Below are positions 25,891-35,112 of a stretch of DNA of 64,000 bases, piece after piece. Source of the DNA: Sporocytophaga myxococcoides (GTDB lineage Bacteria; Bacteroidota; Bacteroidia; Cytophagales; Cytophagaceae). Made by a program: the position numbers and the translations under genes. The notes beneath the pieces are model-generated. The model worked only from the letters and a program-made list of their open reading frames with translations. It had not been told where the DNA came from and ran no database searches. The DNA is taken from the NCBI RefSeq assembly GCF_000775915.1, contig NZ_BBLT01000001.1, positions 923,878 to 987,877 on the forward strand, written 5' to 3'. Each line of letters begins with the position of its first letter. Position 1 is the stretch's first letter.

Positions 25891-27513
25891 ATGGACATTA
25901 AAAGTGTAATATTAGGAATTTTAATAGGTGGTGGAATTGCCTACATTATCCTGAATTTGCTTAATAAGTCAAAAAATGTTTCAATAGAAGAGTTTGACGA
26001 ATTAGCCGCACAACATAATGAGGCGATCACTAACCTTAAACTGTCTGAGAGTAAGGTAAAAATGCTACAAGAGACAAATGACAAACTTTCGAACAAACTA
26101 GCTTCAAAAGAAAATGATGTTACTCAACTTTTACCAGAAGTAACTTCACTGGAAGTAAAGCTTTCCAATAGCAAAGAGAAAATAAGTGAACTCTCGCATG
26201 AGTTAACTGCCGAGCGTGAAATGAATAAAAATCACCAAAACGATATAAACATTCACAAACAAACTATTTCTGAACTTTGCGCAAATAAGAGGTCATTAAC
26301 TGAAAACCTGACAAAGCAGAATGAATTAAATGATAAGCAGGTCAGACAAATTGAAGAGCTTACAGCAAAGATAACTGACTTAACAGCACAAGTGAGTATA
26401 TTAAGAGCGAATAATACAGCTCTTTCAGAAAAACTGTCTACTCAAAAAGAAGAAGTTGAAGGGCTTCAGAAAACGGCTCATTTACAATTCGAAAAAATTG
26501 CAAATAAATTGTTTGAAGAGAAATCAAAAAGCTTTACGGAGACCAACAAGACTAACATTGAAACACTCTTAAATCCCCTTAAGGAAGATATAAATAAATT
26601 CAAAGAGAAAGTTGAGTCAACTCATACTGAAGATACTAAACAACGAACGACATTAGAGGAAAGAATAAAAGGTTTAATTGAACAAACGAATAAAGTAAGC
26701 GAAGAAGCCAACAGCCTGGCCGCTGCTTTAAAAGGTAAAGCGCAGAAAAGAGGCAACTGGGGTGAAATGATTTTGGAAAAAATCCTCGAATCGTCAGGAT
26801 TAACAAAAGACAGAGAATATTTTGTTCAGCAATCAATTAAAGATGAGGAGGGCAAAAACCAAAGGCTGGATGTCAGAGTAAACCTTCCAGATGAAAGAGT
26901 AATTATCATTGATTCAAAAGTTTCATTAATTGCTTATGATAGTTACTCAGCTTGCGAAGACATTGATGGACAAAGTAAATTCCTTACAGAGCATATCAAT
27001 GCTACCAAGCTTCATATTGACCAACTCAGTTCAAAAAAATATGACAACATTGAAACTGCATTAGATTTTACAATGATGTTTATACCAATAGAACCTGCTT
27101 ATTTATTAGCAATTCAAGGGGATTCTGATTTATGGTCATATGCTTATTCTAAAAGAATATTGTTGGTGAGCCCTACTACGTTAATTGCTTGTCTTAAGCT
27201 CTTTTCTGACTTGTGGAGACGTGAATGGCAAAATAAGAATGCTATGGATATTGTTAAACGTGGGGAATTGCTCTATGAAAAATTTGTAGGCTTTACAGAA
27301 AATTTTGAGGAAATAGGTAACAAGTTAAACTCTACTCAAAAAGCCTATGAGAACGCTTTAGGACAACTTAAAACAGGAAGAGGAAATGTAATAAGTCAAG
27401 CTATCCAGTTGAAAAATTTGGGTTTAAAATCTGATAAAAAGGTTTCGGACAAATTATCTCCATTAAGCATGGACGATACTGAAATTGAAGTCGAAAAGGA
27501 CATTGAGCAATAA
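25891..27513 (+). CDS. rmuC: DNA recombination protein RmuC
   Basis: 540 residues. An N-terminal membrane anchor (VILGILIGGGIAYIILNLL) is followed by a long coiled coil to ~residue 210, then the RmuC nuclease-like domain (~230-490). Signature segments are KGKAQKRGNWGEMILEKILE, RLDVRVNLPDERVIIIDSKV (Asp and Lys of a PD-(D/E)xK-like site), MMFIPIEPAYLLAI and RILLVSPTTLIACL. RmuC limits inversions at short inverted repeats in E. coli. Length is normal. A lone gene, as usual for rmuC. Confidence 0.96.
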   Translation: MDIKSVILGILIGGGIAYIILNLLNKSKNVSIEEFDELAAQHNEAITNLKLSESKVKMLQETNDKLSNKLASKENDVTQLLPEVTSLEVKLSNSKEKISELSHELTAEREMNKNHQNDINIHKQTISELCANKRSLTENLTKQNELNDKQVRQIEELTAKITDLTAQVSILRANNTALSEKLSTQKEEVEGLQKTAHLQFEKIANKLFEEKSKSFTETNKTNIETLLNPLKEDINKFKEKVESTHTEDTKQRTTLEERIKGLIEQTNKVSEEANSLAAALKGKAQKRGNWGEMILEKILESSGLTKDREYFVQQSIKDEEGKNQRLDVRVNLPDERVIIIDSKVSLIAYDSYSACEDIDGQSKFLTEHINATKLHIDQLSSKKYDNIETALDFTMMFIPIEPAYLLAIQGDSDLWSYAYSKRILLVSPTTLIACLKLFSDLWRREWQNKNAMDIVKRGELLYEKFVGFTENFEEIGNKLNSTQKAYENALGQLKTGRGNVISQAIQLKNLGLKSDKKVSDKLSPLSMDDTEIEVEKDIEQ

Positions 27514-28023
27514 TATAATGATTTTTGTGTTTTGAACCCCACCTAAAAGAGAGTCTTAACCTTTAACCGTAATTAAAAACAAATAAAGAAAAGGATGATT
27601 TCAAAGAGATGGACTTCAAATATAAAGAATGGAATTTTTGGAGGATTGTTTCCATTCGCTGACTCCTATGAAAAGTACTGGCTATATGTTGGAGATGGTT
27701 GGAGGGCAACACTCATTCACGGTTGACAATGGAGTAATTTACCTATGGAAACAGAATACTTTTGGAATATTTCCATCGATAGCAAAGGAATGATTTATTA
27801 ACTGTCTGTCAGTGAGGATGAATGCATGATGCAGGTGTTTTGCGATCAGGGAAAGATATTAACAGAATCGAATACTGGTGATCAGGGTAGAACCTTTAAT
27901 TGCTACGAATATAAAATCTAAAGAGCTGCCAACAATAAAATATTAATCAAGTTAAAATTATCAACGATACCCTAAAATTACTGGTTCTTTACAGGTAATA
28001 AATTTAACTACAGTACAACTGAA
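27514..28023. other. Intergenic region, possible decayed gene
   Basis: Around 27600-27920 the plus strand shows short peptide-like pieces in shifting frames (MDFKYKEWNFWRIV, then YEKYWLYVGDGWRATLIHG, then TEYFWNISIDSKGMIY), each ended by a stop. This may be a worn-out gene, but I cannot name it. No strong hairpin. Confidence 0.4.
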
Positions 28024-28644
28024 ATGGCAGAAAATAACAAATGCGTTCAATGGGCAATTGAATTACAAGCAATTGCTCAAATTGGACTAACATATTCAAA
28101 AGATATATTTGATCATGAAAGGTATCAGAGAATAAGAGAAATTTCAGCGGAAATAATGAGTGAAAAGTCTTCACTAAATCTGGAAGTAGTTAAAGATTTA
28201 TTTTGCAACGAAACAGGGTTTCAAACTCCCAAATTAGATACTCGGGCAGCTATAATTAAAGAAGACAAGATTTTATTGGTAAGAGAAAATAACGAAAAAT
28301 GGTCTTTACCTGGTGGTTGGGTTAATGTTAATGAATCTATAAAAACCAATATTATAAAAGAAGTTAAAGAGGAGTCTGGGTACAATGCAAGTCCTTTAAA
28401 AATTATTGCAATACAAGATAGAAACAAGCATAATAAACCGATGTATGCTTATGGTGTTTGTAAAGTGTTTGTGTTATGTGATATTGATAACAGTCCTTTT
28501 AGAAACAATATTGAAACAAGTGAAAGGAAATTTTTCTCAATTAATGAAATCCCTGAACTTGCAGAAGAAAAAAATACGATTAAACAAATTGAGATTTGTT
28601 TTAGTGCTTACTACGACAAAACCTGGACTACATTATTCGATTAA
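28024..28644 (+). CDS. NUDIX hydrolase with N-terminal NUDIX_N helical domain
   Basis: 206 residues. Residues ~5-60 are a helical domain of the hydrolase N-terminal type (QWAIELQAIAQIGLTYSKD, then DIFDHERYQRIREISAEIM). The Nudix box lies at ~96-121: GGWVNVNESIKTN followed by IIKEVKEESGY, with the usual Arg replaced by Lys. It probably cleaves a nucleoside diphosphate linked to another group; ADP-ribose and nucleotide sugars are possible. A single gene with an intergenic repeat on its right. Confidence 0.9.
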   Translation: MAENNKCVQWAIELQAIAQIGLTYSKDIFDHERYQRIREISAEIMSEKSSLNLEVVKDLFCNETGFQTPKLDTRAAIIKEDKILLVRENNEKWSLPGGWVNVNESIKTNIIKEVKEESGYNASPLKIIAIQDRNKHNKPMYAYGVCKVFVLCDIDNSPFRNNIETSERKFFSINEIPELAEEKNTIKQIEICFSAYYDKTWTTLFD

Positions 28645-28702
28645 ATAAAACTATGTACAGCTCATCGTCCTGTGCAATTCTCGCTATGAAAAGTTTATTA
28701 GT

Positions 28703-28765
28703 CACGATATACAGGATTAAAGGATATCAACAGCAGTGATAATCTTGTCTATCCCTTTATTTAAA
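28703..28765. repeat. Dispersed TACAGGATTAAAGG element, copy 3
   Basis: GATATACAGGATTAAAGGAT at the left and AATCTTGTCTATCCCTTTAT at the right. Same family as 24322-24402 and 25441-25513. Confidence 0.7.
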
Positions 28766-28836
28766 AAATACCAGTTGATATATATTTAAGTTTTATACCT
28801 ATACTTCTCAGAATGCTGTCCCTTAAATAACAAACT

Positions 28837-29310
28837 ATGAATATTCAGATAAAACTTGCAAACAGATTTCGTGAGGTAATTTTAAATGGAACTTGGATTG
28901 CTAATACGAATTTTAAAAATGAATTGGAAAATCTTAATTGGAAAATTGCGACGGCAAGATTTCAAAATCTTAACACTATTTCAATTCTTGCTCAGCATAT
29001 CCATTATTACATTTACGGAATTAAAAATGTCTTTCTGGGTGGAAATTTAGAAATTAGAAACAAGTATAGTTTTGATTTTCAAGAAATCGAATCGCAGAAG
29101 GAATGGAAAAGTTTTCTCACTAAATTTTGGAATGATTCGGAAGAATTTGCTTCATTAATTGAAAAAATGGATGAAGCTAAACTTAGTGAAAATTTTGTCG
29201 ATGAAAAGTATGGAACGTATTTAAGAAATATTGAAGGAATGATAGAACACAGCTATTATCATTTGGGACAAATTGTGTTGATTAAAAAAATATTAGCAAA
29301 TATATCTTGA
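28837..29310 (+). CDS. DinB-family protein (DUF1572-like)
   Basis: 157 residues, all-helical. The three metal-site histidines of the DinB/YfiT fold appear to be in ILAQHIHYYIYG (~residue 50) and EGMIEHSYYHLGQIVLIKK near the end. Such proteins are often thiol transferases or bind divalent metal; the substrate is unknown. A single gene. The start fits the usual short N-terminus. Confidence 0.85.
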   Translation: MNIQIKLANRFREVILNGTWIANTNFKNELENLNWKIATARFQNLNTISILAQHIHYYIYGIKNVFLGGNLEIRNKYSFDFQEIESQKEWKSFLTKFWNDSEEFASLIEKMDEAKLSENFVDEKYGTYLRNIEGMIEHSYYHLGQIVLIKKILANIS

Positions 29311-29544
29311 TAAAAGAAACTGCTCATAATATCTGGAACATAGGATGCCTGTCATGATAATATTGATAAATTATCATCAAGTGATGATCGACATTTTATG
29401 TTTTCAGATATGCAAACGTTATTAATATCAGGGATTTGTAAAGTCAATTGGATTACCTGAATATTGGTTTGAGGTTAATAACTTGGTAATTATAATTATA
29501 AATTTACATAACAGGTCATTTAGACATTGAATGACACACAGGGA

Positions 29545-30123
29545 ATGGCAAAAGATGATATAATATCTTTCGGTAACTATAGGTGGAGAATGCTTGATAT
29601 TAAAGAAGGCAAGGCACTGGTCATTACTGAAGACATAATCGCGCTTCGATGGTATAACAATGCTTTTGTAGAGATAAGCTGGGCAGAATGTGAGTTAAGA
29701 AACTATCTTAATCATGAATTTTACAATTCATTCAATCAAGTTGAAAAAGCTAGAATAATTACTGTAATAAATAGCAATCCAGACAATCCGTGGTTTAAAA
29801 CAAAAGGTGGAATCGATACCATGGACAGTATATTTTTACTCAGCATTGAGGAGGTGTGCCGATATTTTGGAGATAGTAAAGAGAATATGCTAACTAAAGG
29901 CAAGCAAAAATGGTTAATAGATGATGAAAATAATCGAGAACGACAAGCGAAATTTGGTAGCGAATACCATTGGTGGAGACTGCGTTCACCTGGTTATTAT
30001 GGAAGGACTTCTGCGAGTGTTAATGCCAATGGAAATGTGTATGTTCGCGGAAATGGTGTATTTGGAAAACCTAAAGACAGTGGTGGGATTCGACCAGCTT
30101 TATGGTTGAAATTGGAAGATTAG
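29545..30123 (+). CDS. DUF6273 domain protein
   Basis: 192 residues from the Met chosen. The single domain begins ISFGNYRWRMLDIKEGKALV and includes ISWAECELRNYLNHEFYNSF, WWRLRSPGYYGRTSASVNAN and the end GGIRPALWLKLED. This is the DUF6273 pattern, seen in Bacillota and Bacteroidota surface or carbohydrate-associated proteins. No signal peptide. A TTG six codons upstream (29527) is an alternative start. A single gene in the accessory zone. Confidence 0.85.
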   Translation: MAKDDIISFGNYRWRMLDIKEGKALVITEDIIALRWYNNAFVEISWAECELRNYLNHEFYNSFNQVEKARIITVINSNPDNPWFKTKGGIDTMDSIFLLSIEEVCRYFGDSKENMLTKGKQKWLIDDENNRERQAKFGSEYHWWRLRSPGYYGRTSASVNANGNVYVRGNGVFGKPKDSGGIRPALWLKLED

Positions 30124-30244
30124 GTCTTAATGGCAAAGAGTAATCAGCTTAGCAGGGCTACAACGCATATTCTTGATGGAACTTAAAAGAAATTATTTTC
30201 CTTTGAAGTCTTAGCAATGGGAGATTGTAATAATGGCTTATAAA

Positions 30245-30703
30245 CTAAACCTGTTTTGAATTAATCGTTCTATATTCAGTAAGTGAAATTTCCTTTATTG
30301 GATTTCCTCCGTCAATATATAGTTTCCCTTTATCTGTCAATGCTTTTGCGATTTTAAGCAATGATTGTTTTTCTATTTTAGGATGCCTGCCGTCCAATGC
30401 TCCAACTCTCACTGCAATAGCAATGTCATAAGGCTTTTCGTTATGTTCAAGCTCAAAATGCTCTATGGCAATGTGTTTAAATGAAAGTCTACCTTTTTTT
30501 ATTTCATTTTCTGAACCGGCAATAGCTTGTTGAATAGCTTTGGCAGAACGGTCAATACCTAGAATATGTCCATTCACAATTAATTCGGAAATCTCCCTTG
30601 CCATTGCTCCAGGTCCACACCCAATCTCCAATACTCTTATTCCCTCTTTTAAGGGAAGAGCATGTACAATATCAGAAAGTCGTTTTGATAATTTTCTTTG
30701 CAT
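30245..30703 (-). CDS. Class I SAM-dependent methyltransferase
   Basis: 152 residues. Motif I is VLEIGCGPGAMAREI, followed by the acidic ILGIDRSAKAIQQA and YDIAIAVRVGAL. It is shorter than most family members (the C-terminal strands are minimal: GKLYIDGGNPIKEI). Substrate unknown. A single gene. Confidence 0.88.
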   Translation of the reverse strand: MQRKLSKRLSDIVHALPLKEGIRVLEIGCGPGAMAREISELIVNGHILGIDRSAKAIQQAIAGSENEIKKGRLSFKHIAIEHFELEHNEKPYDIAIAVRVGALDGRHPKIEKQSLLKIAKALTDKGKLYIDGGNPIKEISLTEYRTINSKQV

Positions 30704-31095
30704 TTAGATTTATTTAGTCTTTAATTTTCTTTCCGTCTATAAAGATATAAACCAAGATGAGTAACATTATTTTAGCTCAGATTAATTTTTCCTCTGAACC
30801 TTGTTTCCCTTGATATACTTCTACTAAGTTAGGTATTTCTATCTTATGTACAAATTGCTATCTGACGGCTTCATTGTGGATATTGAGAGCTATGAAGGAT
30901 GTGGTGTATACTTTATATTTACAGAAGGGGCAATGTGCAGTAGTACATAAACCTAAGTCACATTGTTAGAGGGTATATTTTATAAGTAGCAGAAGCATCC
31001 GTCAAAAAAGTGTCTATTGGATAGATGGAGTATCGGTTAGATTTAATACCTTGTTATATAAAATAAATTTTGAATTAGATATTTATAAAGCAAAA
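30704..31095. other. Intergenic region with a possible 34-codon gene fragment
   Basis: The plus-strand frame 30846-30950 reads MYKLLSDGFIVDIESYEGCG and stops after TEGAMCSST. It is protein-like but very short and may be a remnant. At 31018-31045 a worn REP-like piece (GGATAGATGGAGTATCGG) is visible. Confidence 0.4.
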
Positions 31096-31503
31096 ATGAA
31101 ACATAAGAACGATCATACAGAAGCTTTAATCCTGACTGAAGGACAAGGACGAATTTATAACTGCGGAACAATGACTGCCATTTTTAAAGCTGACGAAAAC
31201 GAAACTAATGAAAAATACAGTGTTTCTGAATGGTGGTTAGAAGAAAATTCAGACGGCCCGGGAGCGCATTCACATGAAGATAATGATGAAATTTTTTATA
31301 TGTTGGAAGGAACAATTTCATTTCTTGTTGGAGAGAAATGGATTGATGCAAGCAAAGGAACTTTCTTGAGAATTCCTGCAAATACAACCCACGACTTCAA
31401 AAACAAAACCGACAAGAAAGCAGGGGTACTAAATTTCTTCATTCCTGGTGGTTTTGAAAGAAATATGCCTTCAATTGTGGAATGGTTTGAAGAAAATCAG
31501 TAG
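31096..31503 (+). CDS. Cupin-domain protein
   Basis: 135 residues from the chosen ATG. The two cupin motifs are clear: GPGAHSHEDNDEIFYMLEGT, giving His, His and Glu metal ligands, and FLRIPANTTHDFKNKTDK, giving the last His. A single-domain cupin of this size often binds Fe or Mn and acts as a small-molecule oxygenase or isomerase, or simply binds a ligand. The frame is open from TTG at 31051, but the region before MKHKNDHTEAL is not cupin-like. Confidence 0.9.
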   Translation: MKHKNDHTEALILTEGQGRIYNCGTMTAIFKADENETNEKYSVSEWWLEENSDGPGAHSHEDNDEIFYMLEGTISFLVGEKWIDASKGTFLRIPANTTHDFKNKTDKKAGVLNFFIPGGFERNMPSIVEWFEENQ

Positions 31504-31820
31504 AAGTCAATGGAAAAATGTGAATCTTAACAAGGACCTTACAAGCACGTCATTGCAGGCATTGTGGTCTAATTGCATGATTTGACTATAGCTTCATTAA
31601 ATAGAACACTTCTAATAAGACAATTAAGTTCAATAAAATATTAGGAGGAGATAAGCCTAGCTGATGGATTAGATATTTTGATTATTTGTAGGAATATCAA
31701 AACAGATCAATCTTTCTTTTCTGTTACCAAAGTCAAAATACCTGCCAAAATTAAAAGTCCAATCGATAATTAAATATAGGATAGAAATGGATATATTGTA
31801 TAAATATTACAAACTAGTAT
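31504..31820. other. Intergenic region without a recognised feature
   Basis: 317 AT-rich bases between the cupin and AraC genes. No hairpin or credible frame seen. Confidence 0.5.
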
Positions 31821-32273
31821 ATGACAACAGAACAATATCCAAAAGTTTATTTATACAGACGAATTGTTCAGGCAAAACTTTATATTGATAGATACTATTC
31901 AGAGAAAATTGACCTCGATAATATTTCAGACGAAGCCCATTTTTCCAAATTTCATTTTATAAGACTTTTTAAATCCATTTACGGAAAAACGCCTAACCAA
32001 TATCTGACAGAGGTTAGAATAGAAAGAGCAAAGCATCTTCTGGAGCAAGGTGATCTAGTAAGTGAGGCTTGTAATTTAGTTGGATATGAAAGTCTGAGTA
32101 CATTCAGTGGTTTGTTTTCAAAAATAGTTGGGAAATCACCCAATCAGTATGCAAGTGACTTCAACCAGCGAAAAAAGAATATACAAGAAAAGCCTCTGGC
32201 ATTTGTGCCTAAGTGTTATGCTTTTATGCACGGCTGGACTGAGAATAGCAATTTTGAAGAAGTAAAAAAGTAA
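31821..32273 (+). CDS. AraC-family transcriptional regulator (DNA-binding domain only)
   Basis: 150 residues, almost entirely the two helix-turn-helix units (~15-110): IDLDNISDEAHFSKFHFIRL, FKSIYGKTPNQYLTEVRIER, then SEACNLVGYESLSTFSGLFS and KIVGKSPNQYA. There is no N-terminal effector domain. A short tail follows. It is followed by a VOC gene (49-base gap) and a DUF1569 gene on the same strand; regulators of this short type are often transcribed with VOC or DinB-like genes they control, so a three-gene operon is likely. Confidence 0.93.
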   Translation: MTTEQYPKVYLYRRIVQAKLYIDRYYSEKIDLDNISDEAHFSKFHFIRLFKSIYGKTPNQYLTEVRIERAKHLLEQGDLVSEACNLVGYESLSTFSGLFSKIVGKSPNQYASDFNQRKKNIQEKPLAFVPKCYAFMHGWTENSNFEEVKK

Positions 32274-32321
32274 ATCATTGCGGAAATTTGGATTGAGTAT
32301 AACAAATAAACAAAAACGATA

Positions 32322-32756
32322 ATGATTTCAAAGATGACAATTACAAACATACATGTTATAGACCAGGATAGCGCCTATGACTTCTATGTTAATAAATTAG
32401 GATTCAAGCTTGTAGATGATATCCCAATGGGGCCTGGAACACGCTGGCTCACAGTTTCTCCACCTGACCAACCGGATTTGCAATTAGTTTTGTTTCCTGT
32501 TACTGTTAGCAAAATGTTTCCAAAAGAAGTTGCTGAGAGTTTAATCGACCTTATCAAAAAAGGAATTTTCGGCTGTGGTGTGCTAACCTGTAATGACATT
32601 TATGCTACCTATGAGGAACTTAAAGCAAAGGGAGTAGAATTTATAAAAGCTCCTACAAAAGAGTTCTATGGGACAGAGGCACTATTCAAAGATGATTCAG
32701 GAAATTACTTTTCATTGCAACCCATAAATAATTTTGACAATGAAAACAATATTTGA
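32322..32756 (+). CDS. VOC-family protein (glyoxalase-like)
   Basis: 144 residues. Start TITNIHVIDQDSAYDFYVNK, middle CGVLTCNDIYATYEELKAKG and end TEALFKDDSGNYFSLQPI match the repeated beta-alpha-beta-beta-beta units of the VOC fold. A segment WLTVSPPDQPDLQLVL is typical of this sub-family beside AraC regulators. It overlaps the next gene by about 20 bases, so the two are translated together. Confidence 0.9.
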   Translation: MISKMTITNIHVIDQDSAYDFYVNKLGFKLVDDIPMGPGTRWLTVSPPDQPDLQLVLFPVTVSKMFPKEVAESLIDLIKKGIFGCGVLTCNDIYATYEELKAKGVEFIKAPTKEFYGTEALFKDDSGNYFSLQPINNFDNENNI

Positions 32757-33192
32757 TCCTGCAACAAGAGGTGAATTGATTCAAAGAATTAATTTGCTAA
32801 AGGATAGTAAGACTCCAATGTGGGGTAAAATGAATGTGTATCAAATGACCAGACATTGCAATCTCTGGAATGAATGGGTTCTTGGGAAAAAGGATTTTGT
32901 ATACAAACAAGAATTTCTTGGGAAGCTTTTTGGTAAAATGGCATTAAAGAGTAATACCAAAGACGACAAGCCACTTAGCAGGAATATGCCCGCAGGTAAA
33001 AGTTTTACTGTCAAAGAAAAGGATGGTGATTTTGAAGCTCAGATTGCAACCTGGATACAACAAATCAAATCTTACGAAAACTTTTCAAATAATGACTTTG
33101 TTCACGATTTTTTTGGCAATATGACCAGGGAACAAATTGGAATATTTGCTTATAAGCATAACGATCATCATTTAAGACAATTTGTGGTGTAA
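32740..33192 (+). CDS. DUF1569 (DinB-like) protein
   Basis: 150 residues from ATG at 32740. Pattern: TMKTIFDPATRGELIQRINL, MWGKMNVYQMTRHCNLWNEW and the ending FAYKHNDHHLRQFVV, typical of DUF1569, a DinB-superfamily four-helix protein with His ligands (the H of TRHC and the HNDHH group). Overlaps the VOC gene. Part of the AraC-VOC-DUF1569 set. Function unknown. Confidence 0.9.
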   Translation: MKTIFDPATRGELIQRINLLKDSKTPMWGKMNVYQMTRHCNLWNEWVLGKKDFVYKQEFLGKLFGKMALKSNTKDDKPLSRNMPAGKSFTVKEKDGDFEAQIATWIQQIKSYENFSNNDFVHDFFGNMTREQIGIFAYKHNDHHLRQFVV

Positions 33193-33359
33193 TAAAATAA
33201 AACTAGCTCTCGCTTTTATAATTTTGAAAGATTCAGCTAAGCTAAAGCATAAGAGGAGAGTAAAAGATATAATCACATTGCCGACTTATGTTTCACAAGG
33301 CTGAATCTTAACCTATCAATTTTTAAGCTCCAAAATATGATGTTAAAGCTGCTAAGGAG

Positions 33360-34793
33360 TTAATCATATGTAACTTTATAGCAATTAATTCTACTATTTT
33401 GCTTTTCAAATTGAATGATATAATCAAAGTGTCCTCTATTTAGGATATGAAATAAATTTTCTTCTGGGATGTCACTTTTCAAAAAGGTTAATATAAAATC
33501 CCATTTGTTGGGTTTGTACGTCTTGCTTACAAATAAAACCTCGTTCTTTTTTGGTAATAGATTGAAATCTCGATGTCTGGTGTTATTAAAATTGTAATGT
33601 GATTTATCTACCCTTAATATCTTTCCGGTGTTATCAATAGCAATCTGGAATCCATCTCCTAAAGTATGTAAATTCAATAGTAAGCCATTTCTTAAGGGAT
33701 AAAATTCTCTGTCATATTTATCTACTTTCAATCGGGATGAAAATTTTTCTATTTCCTTTAACTTACGGTTAACTTTCTTATTCTGGTCATCTGATACAGA
33801 GAAGAAGTTAGTGTATGATTTCTTTTCTTTGTAATTAATGGCAGTAGTAAAAATGGCTTGATCCAAACGTAGATTATAAACAAAATATATAATCTGATTA
33901 ATTTTATCGTGATAAACAGTTTTTTCCTCATCTAAAAGCGGATATTCAGACTTGGATCCTTTGTATGAATATTGAACAACTGTAGAACCTGTTTTTGAAA
34001 TTAATAATTTAGAACAATCAACAGAGCCCTTATATACGTCAACCATAGAGCCATCCTTGTTCCTTGTTCCAACCCAAAACAATTTTGTAAAATTTTTATC
34101 AGGCTTATCCAAAACAAAATAAGTTGAATCATTGATCGCTAAATAATCTTCTGCGTTTTTTCCAAAAGATTCATTTTTTATATTAAATCCACTTAACTCT
34201 GGAACTGGTTTCATGCCAGGAACTGAATAAAAGACATGTTTGAATCTTTCTTTTTCTTTATTTTCAGGATAATAAAGCGCCATGTAAAGTGTGTTATACT
34301 CCTCGTAATTTGTTGTTGATGATATTTTAACTTTTGAATCGAAGTATAAGTCTTTTACCGTAAATCCGTTTTTGTAATCGTAATTGCCAAATTTTTTGTT
34401 GGTACTTGCTTCAGAATATTCATCCTGCCAAATCATGACACCTGTTGGATAAACAAAATATTTAAAGATTCCATTCTTCTTACTATAAAGGTCAGATAAA
34501 TCAAATTCCCCAACTTTCTTTAGATCATTCGAATAATGAATCATTAAAAGTTTATTCCTAATTAAAAATCCATTTTTACCTAAATCTATCACCTCATTAA
34601 GTATTGGGCCATCATTTCTCTGAATGTTTCCCATAACGATATGTAAATTAATTACACCATAAGCATTGATTAACTTTGTATCTTCTCCTGGGCTTTCGTA
34701 TAGGATAACTTGTTTTTCAATTTTTTGAGAGAATACTGTGAGAGCTGAGACACTGAGTAAAAAAAGAATAAGGTATTTTTGAAAGATCTGCAT
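33360..34793 (-). CDS. Secreted protein of unknown function
   Basis: 477 residues from the chosen Met (MQIFQKYLILFLLSVSALTV), a signal peptide cleaved near VFSQK. The rest is soluble with many strands and short aromatic motifs, such as LIHYSNDLKKVGEFDLSDLY, and could be a beta-propeller or other strand-rich fold. No T9SS sorting domain at the end (FEKQNSRINCYKVTYD). I do not recognise the family. The frame opens eleven codons earlier (MTKVYNIFFNQ), which would bury the signal. It diverges from the two-component system. Confidence 0.8.
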   Translation of the reverse strand: MQIFQKYLILFLLSVSALTVFSQKIEKQVILYESPGEDTKLINAYGVINLHIVMGNIQRNDGPILNEVIDLGKNGFLIRNKLLMIHYSNDLKKVGEFDLSDLYSKKNGIFKYFVYPTGVMIWQDEYSEASTNKKFGNYDYKNGFTVKDLYFDSKVKISSTTNYEEYNTLYMALYYPENKEKERFKHVFYSVPGMKPVPELSGFNIKNESFGKNAEDYLAINDSTYFVLDKPDKNFTKLFWVGTRNKDGSMVDVYKGSVDCSKLLISKTGSTVVQYSYKGSKSEYPLLDEEKTVYHDKINQIIYFVYNLRLDQAIFTTAINYKEKKSYTNFFSVSDDQNKKVNRKLKEIEKFSSRLKVDKYDREFYPLRNGLLLNLHTLGDGFQIAIDNTGKILRVDKSHYNFNNTRHRDFNLLPKKNEVLFVSKTYKPNKWDFILTFLKSDIPEENLFHILNRGHFDYIIQFEKQNSRINCYKVTYD

Positions 34794-35112
34794 TTGATTG
34801 AAAAATATATTGTACACTTTTGTCAAAAGTACGAAAAAATGGACTTCCAGTAAATTTTAATTCCGATTCAAATAATTACCAGACAAACATCATTAATTCA
34901 AGCCGGAGAAGACACTTTTGAAGCCAATAGAAACCTTTTATAAATTTCCGGGTAAAATTGTCCATTATCATTTAGTTCAACGATAGGAGGGCTGAAATGA
35001 AAAATCGAGAGGTTGAATGGAAACTAAAAGTAATTGGTTTGATAATCAGTTTAATGGCAAAAAAAAGCTAATTCCCAACTCTTTCCTAAATTCAATCATT
35101 ATCTTTGATATT
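34794..35112. other. Divergent promoter region with a possible 24-codon leader ORF
   Basis: Between the secreted protein gene and the response regulator. A plus-strand frame at 34997-35071 (MKNREVEWKLKVIGLIISLM, then AKKS) follows an AGGAGGG ribosome-site-like stretch at 34985-34991. It could be a leader or small protein; I hold it as only possible. Confidence 0.35.
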
